A DNA stretch of 20,379 nt from a virus. Positions 6,819 to 12,426 of the stretch are shown here, one piece after another (positions within the stretch are counted from its first letter, which is position 1; each line of letters starts with the position of its first letter). The translations under genes were made by a program, and so were the position numbers. The notes beneath the pieces are model-generated. The model made no database searches, was not told the DNA's origin, and worked only from the letters and a program-made list of their open reading frames with translations. The stretch lies in IMG/VR virus record IMGVR_UViG_3300002835_001390, positions 1 through 20,379 of that record; one strand, 5' to 3'.

Positions 6819-7186
6819 AGAAAGCACTGAGAGTCAACACGGACTTCACAACCGAGGTTCTTATCATCGAGCCTGACGGCTACACTCCCCTGCGCGATGC
6901 GGTGGGCGGTCTCATACAAGCAGTCGACCTTTCACCTAACATGACAATGTGGTGTAACGAGGAGGGCAAGCTTATGGGCCTGACCCCAAGTATTATAGGA
7001 ACCTACATGTGGGAGAAGACGTTCGGCATGACCGACATCATTGTCGGCAACGTGGTCTTCACCGGTGGCACGGATGAAGACGGTGAAACGTTAGGACTAG
7101 AGCCTAAGCAGCTTTACAAGCTTAAGAGCCTGGCGGCAGAGCTGCGTAGCATGTACGAAGGCGCGGTCACGGTTGTCTATGAGTAA
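6815..7186 (+). CDS. DUF3846-family protein (123 aa)
   Basis: The pattern MKKALRVN... VLIIEPDG ... LRDAVGGLIQAV ... MTMWCNEEGKLMGL ... IIVGNVVFTGG matches DUF3846, a family of unknown function common in actinobacteria, phages and plasmids. The conserved NEEGK and IVGNVV parts are both present, so the domain is complete. ATG at 6815 overlaps the previous stop by 4 nt. The next gene starts 8 nt before this stop. Confidence 0.85.
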   Translation: MKKALRVNTDFTTEVLIIEPDGYTPLRDAVGGLIQAVDLSPNMTMWCNEEGKLMGLTPSIIGTYMWEKTFGMTDIIVGNVVFTGGTDEDGETLGLEPKQLYKLKSLAAELRSMYEGAVTVVYE

Positions 7187-7358
7187 GAACGCATCGGCGG
7201 GCATCTGGGAGATCAGAGACGTGCGTACCGGAGAACGGATCTCTAAGTTTAGAGCCCGTCGAAAGGCTGACGTTACCCGTTACCTGGAGATGGCTCGCAT
7301 CGGTCTGCGTCGTCCTATTGAGGACTTCGAGGCAGTGTTCATTACGGAGCGAGAATAA
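7179..7358 (+). CDS. Small basic unknown protein (59 aa)
   Basis: The ATG at 7179 overlaps the previous gene by 8 nt (ATGAGTAA), which indicates coupling; the same ATGAGTAAG junction recurs at 13225. The protein begins with a possible beta hairpin (GIWEIRDVRTGERISKF) and then a basic helix (RARRKADVTRYLEMARIGLRR). No domain is recognised. It closes the unit that began at 6636. Confidence 0.72.
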   Translation: MSKNASAGIWEIRDVRTGERISKFRARRKADVTRYLEMARIGLRRPIEDFEAVFITERE

Positions 7359-7391
7359 GTTTCGTAGTTGTACACCAAGATACAGTTTACC

Positions 7392-7400
7392 TGATATAAT
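7392..7400 (+). promoter_or_regulatory. Extended -10 promoter of the structured RNA
   Basis: TATAAT at 7395-7400 in the form TTTACC-TGATATAAT-TAACCTA, identical in core to the protein-gene promoters. The expected +1 is near 7407, two bases before the first stem of the RNA. No ribosome site or start codon follows. Confidence 0.82.
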
Positions 7401-7406
7401 TAACCT

Positions 7407-7755
7407 ATACGCAACGGAGCTAGCCGCTGGCTACCTGAACAACCTGGAACCTAGGGGGTTGGAAACGATACGGCATCCGTTGCGTTTAAGGTTGGACTTG
7501 CCAGGTCTTGGAGCGTAAGGGTATCCCATGGGGAAACTAATCCCGATATGCTGACAGTTACTGATAGGTAGCGTGACTTAGCAAAAGACAAACTAGCAAT
7601 AGGTCGTAGTGAGGTTCGGAGTAAAACCGCATAGCACAACCCACATGCGGTACTGCGCAAAAAGTGAGGCGCGACTCAGTCCTACGTGAGCGAACGTGTC
7701 GGTCCACATCCTTGAAGCTGGTCGCGTACTCCAATCCGCGGCCAGCTTCATTTTA
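7407..7755 (+). ncRNA. Structured non-coding RNA, about 350 nt, unknown family
   Basis: The segment has a promoter (7392), an intrinsic terminator (7714-7759) and no credible gene, and it folds in consecutive domains. Domain I closes with a perfect 10-bp stem, ACGCAACGGA (7409-7418) with TCCGTTGCGT (7476-7485), and holds hairpins TAGCC/GGCTA and CAACC/GGTTG. Domain II closes with AAGG and TGGAC (7488-7491, 7493-7497) pairing with GTCCA and CCTT (7702-7706, 7710-7713). Inside it are GTCTT/AAGAC (7505-7509/7585-7589), GGGA/TCCC (7531-7534/7541-7544), ACCGCAT/ATGCGGT (7626-7632/7645-7651), GCGC/GCGC (7655-7658/7669-7672) and CTCA/TGAG (7675-7678/7687-7690). The terminator hairpin follows at once. 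I found no signature of tmRNA, RNase P, SRP, 6S or a group I/II intron. Pairings were found by eye; no covariation was tested. Confidence 0.8.
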
Positions 7756-7759
7756 ATTT
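7714..7759 (+). terminator. Strong intrinsic terminator of the structured RNA
   Basis: GAAGCTGGTCGCG (7714-7726) pairs with CGCGGCCAGCTTC (7737-7749), 13 bp with one G-U pair, extendable by one A-U pair, followed by ATTTTAATTTA. The 10-nt loop is TACTCCAATC, which recurs as the loop of the hairpin at 14186-14222. Confidence 0.9.
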
Positions 7760-7775
7760 AACTATGTTTATTTTT

Positions 7776-7796
7776 TATAATTAAACCTGATATAAT
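7776..7796 (+). promoter_or_regulatory. Promoter with tandem TATAAT boxes
   Basis: TATAAT at 7776-7781 and a second at 7791-7796 (with TGA in front), 15 bp apart. The downstream copy is the extended form used elsewhere. It serves the AT-rich gene at 7846; the leader contains the near-repeats ACGAAATACG and ACGAAATCCG. Confidence 0.72.
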
Positions 7797-7845
7797 AGAT
7801 TTATTATTACGAAATACGTAATACGAAATCCGATTGGGGCCTTTC

Positions 7846-8217
7846 ATGCAAAACGCAAACGAATTCACATACTCACGCAACGCGCTTATCACTGACGCTT
7901 CGCACCCATACTTCAACGAAACCGTCGAATTAAATCATCCTTATCAAATCGCCGTCGCGCTTGCCTATATCGCACAATCTAAAATGCCTAACACTAAACT
8001 TATAAACACATTCACATCTGGCTATAACTCATATATGACTTTCGAAATTCCTGCTGACGTTTTCGAAAAATTCAATTACTCTGTCTGGTCTCTTAACTTC
8101 AACGACGACCTCGACATAAAACTCTCAAATAACCAATATCTTGTTTACTCTTACTTTCCTGATATATCTGCAACTCTCGAAAACGAAATTCTTCCCGACG
8201 ATTTTATTATTTCGTAA
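7846..8217 (+). CDS. Unknown protein (123 aa) with atypical codon use
   Basis: ATG at 7846 is preceded by GATTGGGGCCTTTC, not the usual ACGACGAAAGGA site. The protein is rich in Asn, Tyr, Phe and Asp and poor in basic residues (VALAYIAQSK, SGYNSYMTFEIPADVF, YSYFPDIS). No domain is recognised. All four lysines use AAA and no leucine uses CTA, whereas neighbours use AAG and CTA freely, which suggests separate ancestry. It sits alone between its own tandem promoter and a GC-rich terminator, like a recently gained cassette. Confidence 0.78.
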   Translation: MQNANEFTYSRNALITDASHPYFNETVELNHPYQIAVALAYIAQSKMPNTKLINTFTSGYNSYMTFEIPADVFEKFNYSVWSLNFNDDLDIKLSNNQYLVYSYFPDISATLENEILPDDFIIS

Positions 8218-8224
8218 AACATCT

Positions 8225-8276
8225 ACGCTTCGCGCGGCCTCTGCTCTGCATGCCGCGCGCTTGCGTATTTTGCTTT
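8225..8276 (+). terminator. Strong GC-rich intrinsic terminator
   Basis: CGCGCGGC (8231-8238) pairs with GCCGCGCG (8252-8259), and ACGC/GCGT (8225-8228/8263-8266) extends it across a small internal loop. ATTTTGCTTTT follows. It ends the 7846 transcript and abuts the next promoter. Confidence 0.85.
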
Positions 8277-8297
8277 TATAATTAAACCTGATACAAT
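8277..8297 (+). promoter_or_regulatory. Promoter TATAAT / TGATACAAT
   Basis: TATAAT at 8277-8282 lies 15 bp upstream of the extended -10 TGATACAAT (8289-8297). The downstream leader TTATTAACCGCTAATGATTG is nearly repeated before the gene at 8727, so the two promoters and leaders look duplicated. Confidence 0.7.
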
Positions 8298-8330
8298 TGT
8301 CTTATTAACCGCTAATGATTGGAAACCAAA

Positions 8331-8591
8331 ATGACAAAAGACATTAACGCCCAGCTAGGTGCAACGTCAGCATTCCGCATCCTAGAGTCCGCAAACCGAG
8401 AAGAGAGCGGAGAAGTGCATATGTTAATTGCAGCAGAGTTCTTGGAGCTAAAGAGTGACAAAGTTGAAATAGAAGACTTCTTAAAGTCCCTCGACAAAGA
8501 TGCGGTTATTGAAGCCGCGGTTGAAGAGTTCCGCTCACAGTTCACAGAGCTACTCAATGACTCAATTGAAAGCTATTCAGAAGAAGAGTAA
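8331..8591 (+). CDS. Acidic helical unknown protein (86 aa)
   Basis: The ATG at 8331 follows GATTGGAAACCAAA, a weak ribosome site shared with the 8727 gene. The protein is acidic and almost entirely helical by appearance, with heptad-like leucine spacing (MLIAAEFLELKSDKVEIEDF, FRSQFTELLNDSIES), and could form a small helical bundle. No family is recognised. It is a single gene between its own promoter and two terminator hairpins. Confidence 0.8.
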   Translation: MTKDINAQLGATSAFRILESANREESGEVHMLIAAEFLELKSDKVEIEDFLKSLDKDAVIEAAVEEFRSQFTELLNDSIESYSEEE

Positions 8592-8597
8592 TTCAGT

Positions 8598-8630
8598 CCG
8601 AGAGGCCGGGGCAGAGCTCTGGTCTCTCGG
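8598..8630 (+). terminator. Terminator hairpin A of a tandem pair
   Basis: CCGAGAGGCC (8598-8607) pairs with GGTCTCTCGG (8621-8630), 10 bp with one G-U pair, and a 13-nt loop. It lies 6 nt after the stop and is followed immediately by a second hairpin. Confidence 0.7.
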
Positions 8631-8631
8631 C

Positions 8632-8653
8632 AACCCTACTCACCGGTAGGGTT
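8632..8653 (+). terminator. Terminator hairpin B of a tandem pair
   Basis: AACCCTAC (8632-8639) pairs perfectly with GTAGGGTT (8646-8653) around a 6-nt loop, followed by ACCTTCAATTGTTTA. The 3' arm and tail (AGGGTTACCTTCA) match those of the terminator at 9202. Confidence 0.75.
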
Positions 8654-8664
8654 ACCTTCAATTG

Positions 8665-8693
8665 TTTACTTTATAATAGAAGTATGATACAAT
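8665..8693 (+). promoter_or_regulatory. Promoter TTTACT / TGATACAAT
   Basis: TTTACT (8665-8670), one base off TGTACT, is 17 bp before TACAAT (8688-8693) with its TG extension. An extra TATAAT lies at 8672-8677. The leader resembles that of the 8331 gene. Confidence 0.72.
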
Positions 8694-8726
8694 TATCTTA
8701 TTAACCACTAATGATTGGAACCTAAA

Positions 8727-9188
8727 ATGAAGAACAACAACACCCAAGAAGTCCTCCACACTTTCTTTACAAAAGAAGTTAAAGATCTATCTCCAGTAGA
8801 CTATAAACACTTCATCTCAGTTGCAGAAAAAGATGAAGATTCAGTTTATCCTTCACTCCCAGCAAGAACAGTTATAGTGGCTGCAGGAAACAACGGTCAA
8901 GATGCAGAGTTACTAATAGTTAGAACTCCAGACAACACCTACTACCTAGTTGATGAAAATGATGAAGATCTCATCGAGTTCTCAAAGACCCTAGATGTAG
9001 ACCCTAAAACAGATGAAATGTACCCAATAAATCATTATGATGATAACGGTACCCACTACCACTTCACCTCATACACATCATACACAGGTCTTATCCTTCA
9101 TAATCTTACAGAAGAAACAGACTACTACATGGGCTCCATTACACCCCTCACCTCAGAGTATGTAAGTAAGACTAAATACTCAAACTAA
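8727..9188 (+). CDS. Unknown acidic protein (153 aa)
   Basis: ATG at 8727 follows GATTGGAACCTAAA. The protein starts with a polar helix and then alternates short strands: RTVIVAAGNNGQDAELLIV, TYYLVDENDEDLI, THYHFTSYTSYTGLILHNL. It looks like a soluble beta-rich domain rich in Thr, Tyr and Asp. I recognise no family. It is a single gene with its own promoter and terminator, and its AT-rich composition is like that of 8331. Confidence 0.8.
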   Translation: MKNNNTQEVLHTFFTKEVKDLSPVDYKHFISVAEKDEDSVYPSLPARTVIVAAGNNGQDAELLIVRTPDNTYYLVDENDEDLIEFSKTLDVDPKTDEMYPINHYDDNGTHYHFTSYTSYTGLILHNLTEETDYYMGSITPLTSEYVSKTKYSN

Positions 9189-9201
9189 CTCCCCAGTTGC
9201 G

Positions 9202-9228
9202 GGTAACCCTCCTCCCCAGAGGGTTACC
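9202..9228 (+). terminator. Hairpin terminator
   Basis: GGTAACCCTC (9202-9211) and GAGGGTTACC (9219-9228) form a perfect 10-bp stem with a 7-nt loop, followed by TTCAGTGG, a weak tail. The 3' arm and tail resemble those of hairpin B at 8632. Confidence 0.75.
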
Positions 9229-9236
9229 TTCAGTGG

Positions 9237-9265
9237 TGTACTTCTTAGTAGATGTATGATATAAT
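9237..9265 (+). promoter_or_regulatory. Promoter TGTACT / TGATATAAT
   Basis: TGTACT (9237-9242), a 17-bp spacer, then TATAAT (9260-9265) preceded by TGA. It drives the genes from 9294, which return to the normal ACGACGAAAGGA ribosome site. Confidence 0.8.
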
Positions 9266-9293
9266 TATCTTAACAACGACGAAAGGACACAAG

Positions 9294-9608
9294 ATGCACA
9301 CATCAGTAGCTGGAATGCTCACAGCAGGAACTTCACTTCAGGGATACGTCACAACAACCCTTCGTGATATCAGCGCCGTATTCGGTGAACCAACATTTTA
9401 TTACCCAGGAGACAAAGTTACCGTCGAGTGGGGAATCCAATTCGAGGATGGAACCATCGCAACAATCTATGATTGGAAGCGATACGAAGATGCCCCAGAA
9501 GCAGATGAGGTTCTTGAGTATCACATCGGAGGAAATAACTCCGTAGCAGTTAACGCGGTTTCAGACGCACTTCGAATTCCTGCACGCATCTCAAGTTTAG
9601 GAGCATAA
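9294..9608 (+). CDS. Conserved-type small phage protein (104 aa)
   Basis: ATG at 9294 follows ACAACGACGAAAGGACACAAG. The core GDKVTVEWGIQFEDGTIATI continuing into YDWKRYE, then YHIGGNNSVAVNAVSDAL, looks like a family of small uncharacterised phage proteins I have met with the W-x-I-x-F-x-D-G-T-x-A-T-I-Y pattern; I have no name for it. The fold is probably a small beta sheet with a C-terminal helix. It is the first gene of a unit that continues through 11386. Confidence 0.82.
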   Translation: MHTSVAGMLTAGTSLQGYVTTTLRDISAVFGEPTFYYPGDKVTVEWGIQFEDGTIATIYDWKRYEDAPEADEVLEYHIGGNNSVAVNAVSDALRIPARISSLGA

Positions 9609-9610
9609 TC

Positions 9611-9766
9611 ATGAACATTGAACTAACAGACAAAGACGTTGAACTAATTCTCCGTGCGCTTGGCAAGGAAAAGAAGTTCTGCCAGGAGTCCGGATTCCAT
9701 GGGCTAGCCCACATGCACTCTGACCTTCAGGCACGAATCAAGAACGCAGCTCCGGTCCCAGCGTGA
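9611..9766 (+). CDS. Small unknown protein (51 aa)
   Basis: ATG at 9611 follows the previous stop by 2 nt, with a weak ribosome site (TTTAGGAGCATAATC). The product is a short mostly helical protein (TDKDVELILRALGKEKKF) with His and Cys residues in the middle. No family is recognised. Its TGA overlaps the next GTG start (GTGA). Confidence 0.7.
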   Translation: MNIELTDKDVELILRALGKEKKFCQESGFHGLAHMHSDLQARIKNAAPVPA

Positions 9767-9963
9767 GCGAAGACTTCTGTTCTCACTGTGGAATGATGCA
9801 GGAGGACCACCTAGGTTCTCAGGCAGACATCGCCACATCACTTATTATGATGATGAAGGTAGCCGAAACTATTCCTAGTGAATATGCAGAGGTTCTTCAA
9901 CAAATTCTCATCGACTGGAGAACTCACACTCTTCCAGCCTGTGACCCGAGCGCGATAGACTAA
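9763..9963 (+). CDS. Small CxxC protein (66 aa), GTG start
   Basis: The GTG at 9763 overlaps the previous stop by 4 nt. The N-terminus carries CSHCG, then QEDHLG, a plausible half zinc site, followed by a methionine-rich helix (SLIMMMKVAETIPSEYAEVL). A further cysteine is near the end (LPACDPS). The function is unknown. Confidence 0.72.
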   Translation: MSEDFCSHCGMMQEDHLGSQADIATSLIMMMKVAETIPSEYAEVLQQILIDWRTHTLPACDPSAID

Positions 9964-9972
9964 GGAGAAGAA

Positions 9973-10578
9973 ATGCACTCAAGAAAAAGTCCCCGTGTAA
10001 AGAAGCAGGTGCCGGTTCGTCAAAATCATACTCTTCCTCCTGTACCTACCGTAGCTGTTAACATCATCAAGGATAAACAAATACGCAACGCGTACGTTTA
10101 TGCTCTTCGTATGAAGGGTTGGACACTGCAGTCTATCGCAGATGCTCTTGGAGTTACTAGAGAACGAGTACGCCAGATTGAAACTACCGCTACTCCTTTT
10201 AGTATTCTTACCGTACTTGGAGACCCAGGGCAGTACCCTGTCCCGGAACTTCCTACCGTTGAGATAGAGGTTGCAGGTCAACCTGTTTACGTAGAGCCAA
10301 GCGAGCAAACTCTTAAGCGTCTACTTGAACTTCAACCCGAGGCTCAGATGGTTCGCTATGACCACAAGGCTCATCGTGCTGTTGGTGAGGAATACACAGC
10401 TCTCCTCTGGCACGCGCACTCCGTTGAAGGTGTGACCCTGTATCGTTTAGCCAAACGTCTTGGGATTACCCACGGGGCTGTACGTTTCCGTCTCGTAAGA
10501 TATGGTTATCTCACGACAAAAGGAAAGAGTACGGCGTACAAAACAATCAAGCCGCAGAACCGTGCGGTGTTGATGTGA
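9973..10578 (+). CDS. Double helix-turn-helix DNA-binding protein (201 aa)
   Basis: ATG at 9973 follows AAGGAGAAGAA, a classic strong ribosome site. Residues 49-70 (GWTLQSIADALGVTRERVRQ) form an HTH very close to sigma-70 region 4, including the VTRERVRQIE recognition helix. A second HTH is at residues 153-178 (GVTLYRLAKRLGITHGAVRF). The N-terminal 25 residues are basic and disordered-looking. It is probably a transcription regulator or a divergent sigma-like factor; no region 2 is seen, so it should not act as a complete sigma factor. A second protein with the same arrangement and the shared GWTLQSI is at 19281. Confidence 0.85.
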   Translation: MHSRKSPRVKKQVPVRQNHTLPPVPTVAVNIIKDKQIRNAYVYALRMKGWTLQSIADALGVTRERVRQIETTATPFSILTVLGDPGQYPVPELPTVEIEVAGQPVYVEPSEQTLKRLLELQPEAQMVRYDHKAHRAVGEEYTALLWHAHSVEGVTLYRLAKRLGITHGAVRFRLVRYGYLTTKGKSTAYKTIKPQNRAVLM

Positions 10579-10736
10579 GTACTCTATACGACCTCGTTAA
10601 CGTGTATGACAAGGACAAGAAGTGGATAGGGCAGTTCTCTAACGAGGACGTAGCTATGCACTGGCTCAAGCGAAATGGTTTCAATACCACAGAGTGCGAG
10701 ATAACAAAACGTCGACCGGAGTGGGAGAGAGACTAA
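10575..10736 (+). CDS. Small unknown protein (53 aa), GTG start
   Basis: The GTG at 10575 overlaps the upstream TGA (GTGA). The product has a strand-turn start (LYDLVNVYDKDKKWIGQFSN) then a short helix (EDVAMHWLKRNGF) and a charged tail. This resembles small phage proteins with one beta hairpin and one helix, but I recognise no family. Its stop overlaps the next ATG by 1 nt (TAATG). Confidence 0.72.
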   Translation: MSTLYDLVNVYDKDKKWIGQFSNEDVAMHWLKRNGFNTTECEITKRRPEWERD

Positions 10737-11002
10737 TGAGCTTTGAACCGAACAAACTACAGATCATCGACATGGACTATCACCGTAACGGTGTGGCAGG
10801 TCTACCCTTCAAGGTAGCGCTGGTTGATGACCCAGAGCAGTCAGACACAAAGCTCATCATCATGTTTGAAGCTGAAGGACATACGGCTGTTCTTAGCTTA
10901 AACAAACTTATGGATGAGGATATCTCGTTCGGCTCAAACTCCTGGCGCGGTGATTGGTACGAGGAAGCACTAAGACAGGAAATGTACGATGACACAGAGT
11001 AA
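10736..11002 (+). CDS. Small acidic unknown protein (88 aa)
   Basis: ATG at 10736 overlaps the previous stop in TAATG, with GGGAGAG as the ribosome site. The chain is beta-rich in the middle (KLIIMFEAEGHTAVLSLNKL) and acidic at the C-terminus (YEEALRQEMYDDTE). An extended in-frame start upstream is possible but would overlap the previous gene by more than 40 nt. No recognised family. Confidence 0.75.
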   Translation: MSFEPNKLQIIDMDYHRNGVAGLPFKVALVDDPEQSDTKLIIMFEAEGHTAVLSLNKLMDEDISFGSNSWRGDWYEEALRQEMYDDTE

Positions 11003-11147
11003 GACCTGTGTTCGTTGTGAAAAGACAAAAGGTCTACATAAGTTTCAGGATAACCGACTGACATGTGTAAGATGTCAAAAGGAATCGCTGAAGGTCTACA
11101 AAAAACATATACTGCAGTTCCGTACACTACAAAAGGACAAACGATGA
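10989..11147 (+). CDS. Small zinc-finger protein with two CVRC motifs (52 aa)
   Basis: The ATG at 10989 lies within the end of the previous gene in another frame (14-nt overlap). The product begins MTQSKTCVRCEKTKG and continues with a second CVRC pair 19 residues after the first, then a basic tail (LKVYKKHILQFRTLQKDKR). Two CxxC pairs at that spacing suit a treble-clef or zinc-ribbon fold, and the start resembles the zinc arm of HNH-type proteins, but no nuclease motif follows. The stop overlaps the next ATG (ATGA). Confidence 0.72.
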   Translation: MTQSKTCVRCEKTKGLHKFQDNRLTCVRCQKESLKVYKKHILQFRTLQKDKR

Positions 11148-11386
11148 TAGTAGCAACACTACATAAAAGCAAGGCACCAAACGCAGCGTGGTTGGTTGAG
11201 GTCAAGGACCTAGGTTCCGGTGAAGTTCGCCATGGCGCCTTCAAGTCTCTAGGACCTGCTAAAAAAGAGGCAGTTATCTACGCCAGCTCGTTTTTGGATG
11301 CTCCCCGCAAGCGTCTACCCTGGGTAGAAGATACGGTTCAGGCTGAAGCCGGAATCGGTTATTTTAGAGCAGAAGTTGACGCCTAA
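11144..11386 (+). CDS. Small unknown protein (80 aa)
   Basis: I start it at 11144, after ACAAAAGGACAAACG, which matches the usual ribosome site; the frame is open further upstream but runs through the zinc-finger gene. The product has strand-rich beginnings (MIVATLHKSK, AAWLVEVKDLGSGEVRHGAF) then a helix with AKKEAVIYASSF. No recognised family. It is the last gene before the promoter at 11400. Confidence 0.72.
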   Translation: MIVATLHKSKAPNAAWLVEVKDLGSGEVRHGAFKSLGPAKKEAVIYASSFLDAPRKRLPWVEDTVQAEAGIGYFRAEVDA

Positions 11387-11399
11387 ACCTTCATCTACC

Positions 11400-11408
11400 T
11401 GATATAAT
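11400..11408 (+). promoter_or_regulatory. Extended -10 promoter (TGATATAAT)
   Basis: TATAAT at 11403-11408 in the form CTACC-TGATATAAT-AGTATTA, 31 bp before the start at 11440. There is no -35 at the usual spacing. Confidence 0.8.
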
Positions 11409-11439
11409 AGTATTACTGACCGGAAGGAAGGATAGTACT

Positions 11440-11775
11440 ATGGACACAGAGACATTGGTTGCCCAGATTAAATCTGGCACGTACGACGCATCCTTGACTA
11501 AACTCAAGGAAGCAATCGAAGAACGCCTAAAGGCTTCACGCGGTTCACGTACACTCTCGGACTATAACATCGGAGACACCGTCGTCTTCAACGAACTTAC
11601 AGGAACTCGATACATGGTGGGTCAAAAGGCTACCATCGTCTCGATGAAGCAAAAGAAGGTCGTGGTCCGACTCGAAACACCTATGGGTAGATTCGCAAGA
11701 GTCAACAACCTAACAGGTAAGGTCGAATCGGCAAATGTTACGGTTCCACTGGGTATAATTGACCTCGTGAATTAA
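11440..11775 (+). CDS. Unknown protein with possible SH3/KOW-like beta domain (111 aa)
   Basis: ATG at 11440 follows CCGGAAGGAAGGATAGTACT. Residues 1-35 look helical (LVAQIKSG, LTKLKEAIEERLKAS). The rest reads as a small beta barrel: YNIGDTVVFNEL, VGQKATIVSMKQKKVVVRLE, then RFARVNNLTGKV, resembling KOW or SH3-like RNA/DNA-binding domains. This is a weak structural impression. It has its own promoter and ends in a large hairpin. Confidence 0.75.
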   Translation: MDTETLVAQIKSGTYDASLTKLKEAIEERLKASRGSRTLSDYNIGDTVVFNELTGTRYMVGQKATIVSMKQKKVVVRLETPMGRFARVNNLTGKVESANVTVPLGIIDLVN

Positions 11776-11828
11776 GACGCCGCCAGGCGCTTAGGATACA
11801 GTTTTCCTAGGCGTTTGGCCTAAGTCTT
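11774..11828 (+). terminator. Long hairpin after the 11440 gene
   Basis: Arms 11782-11796 and 11805-11819 pair over 15 bp with three G-U pairs. AAGAC (11774-11778) and GTCTT (11824-11828) add a lower stem. There is no U-tract and no promoter before the gene at 11843, so it may be a partial terminator or an RNA processing site. Confidence 0.6.
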
Positions 11829-11842
11829 CTGGAGAGGGAACA

Positions 11843-12424
11843 ATGACTACACTTGCAGCGTTTCAAGGAAACGGCTGGGCTGTCATCGGATGTGACTCGC
11901 GTGCGAGTGACGAAGGTGGTCGTGCCATGAACCTTGCAACCCCAAAGGTTGTTGAAAACGGTGCGTACCTCATTGCGGTTAGCGGAGCTAGCCGTGGTGG
12001 TAACATCTCGCAGTTTGGTTGGAATCCCCCAGCTCCGCCTAAAACAAATAACACCGATGTGTTAGATAGATTTATGACAAAGAAGTTTATCCCGGCACTT
12101 CGTCGAATCTTCGTAGCTTCCGGCTACGACGGAAAAGATGATGGAGATGCTGCGTGGCATGACTCAAGCTTCCTTGTTATCGTGCGGGGAGTTATATATC
12201 CGATATTTGAGGATTACTCGTGGGATAGAGAACGTCGTAACATCTATTACGGTGGTTCTGGTGGTGACGTAGCTCTCGGAGCTATGGTTGCACTTGGAGT
12301 AGACAAGATGAGTGATAAGCCAAAGGAAGCTGAAAAGGCCGTGCACAAGTCAGTGGAAATCGCATGCGGTTGGGATGTTTATACAAATGGACCGGTTACA
12401 ACCCGTATCCAATACGCTAAATAA
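11843..12424 (+). CDS. HslV/20S-proteasome-like Ntn hydrolase (193 aa)
   Basis: After Met removal the chain begins TTLAAFQGNGWAVIGCDSRA, which aligns in register with HslV and proteasome beta subunits: Thr nucleophile (T2), the Asp17 equivalent D18 in GCDSRA and a Lys33 equivalent near K35 (TPKVV). Downstream YYGGSGGDVALGAM (residues 135-148) and a late VYTNGPVTTRI also match the proteasome fold. These proteins cut peptides inside a ring. I see no partner AAA+ unfoldase beside it; the MoxR-type ATPase at 1119 is distant. The ATG at 11843 follows GGAGAGGGAACA. No alpha-subunit-like gene is visible, so an HslV-like homomer is likelier than a 20S type. Confidence 0.88.
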   Translation: MTTLAAFQGNGWAVIGCDSRASDEGGRAMNLATPKVVENGAYLIAVSGASRGGNISQFGWNPPAPPKTNNTDVLDRFMTKKFIPALRRIFVASGYDGKDDGDAAWHDSSFLVIVRGVIYPIFEDYSWDRERRNIYYGGSGGDVALGAMVALGVDKMSDKPKEAEKAVHKSVEIACGWDVYTNGPVTTRIQYAK

Positions 12425-12426
12425 CC

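Noticed and set aside
7318-7518. Open frame running from the 7179 gene into the RNA
   Set aside because: It has no ribosome site, spans the RNA promoter and crosses the closing stems; it is an out-of-frame opening.
7407-7755. Structured RNA as tmRNA, RNase P RNA, SRP RNA or group I/II intron
   Set aside because: I looked for the tRNA-like ends and TTCGA loop of tmRNA, the GAGGAAAGTCC core of RNase P, the GGAAG loop of SRP RNA and intron core or domain V motifs, and found none. GGTTCGGAGT near 7614 resembles a T-arm only weakly and lacks an acceptor partner.
11063-11143. N-terminal extension of the 11144 gene
   Set aside because: The extension overlaps the zinc-finger gene 10989-11147, while AAAGGACAAACG directly precedes the ATG at 11144.
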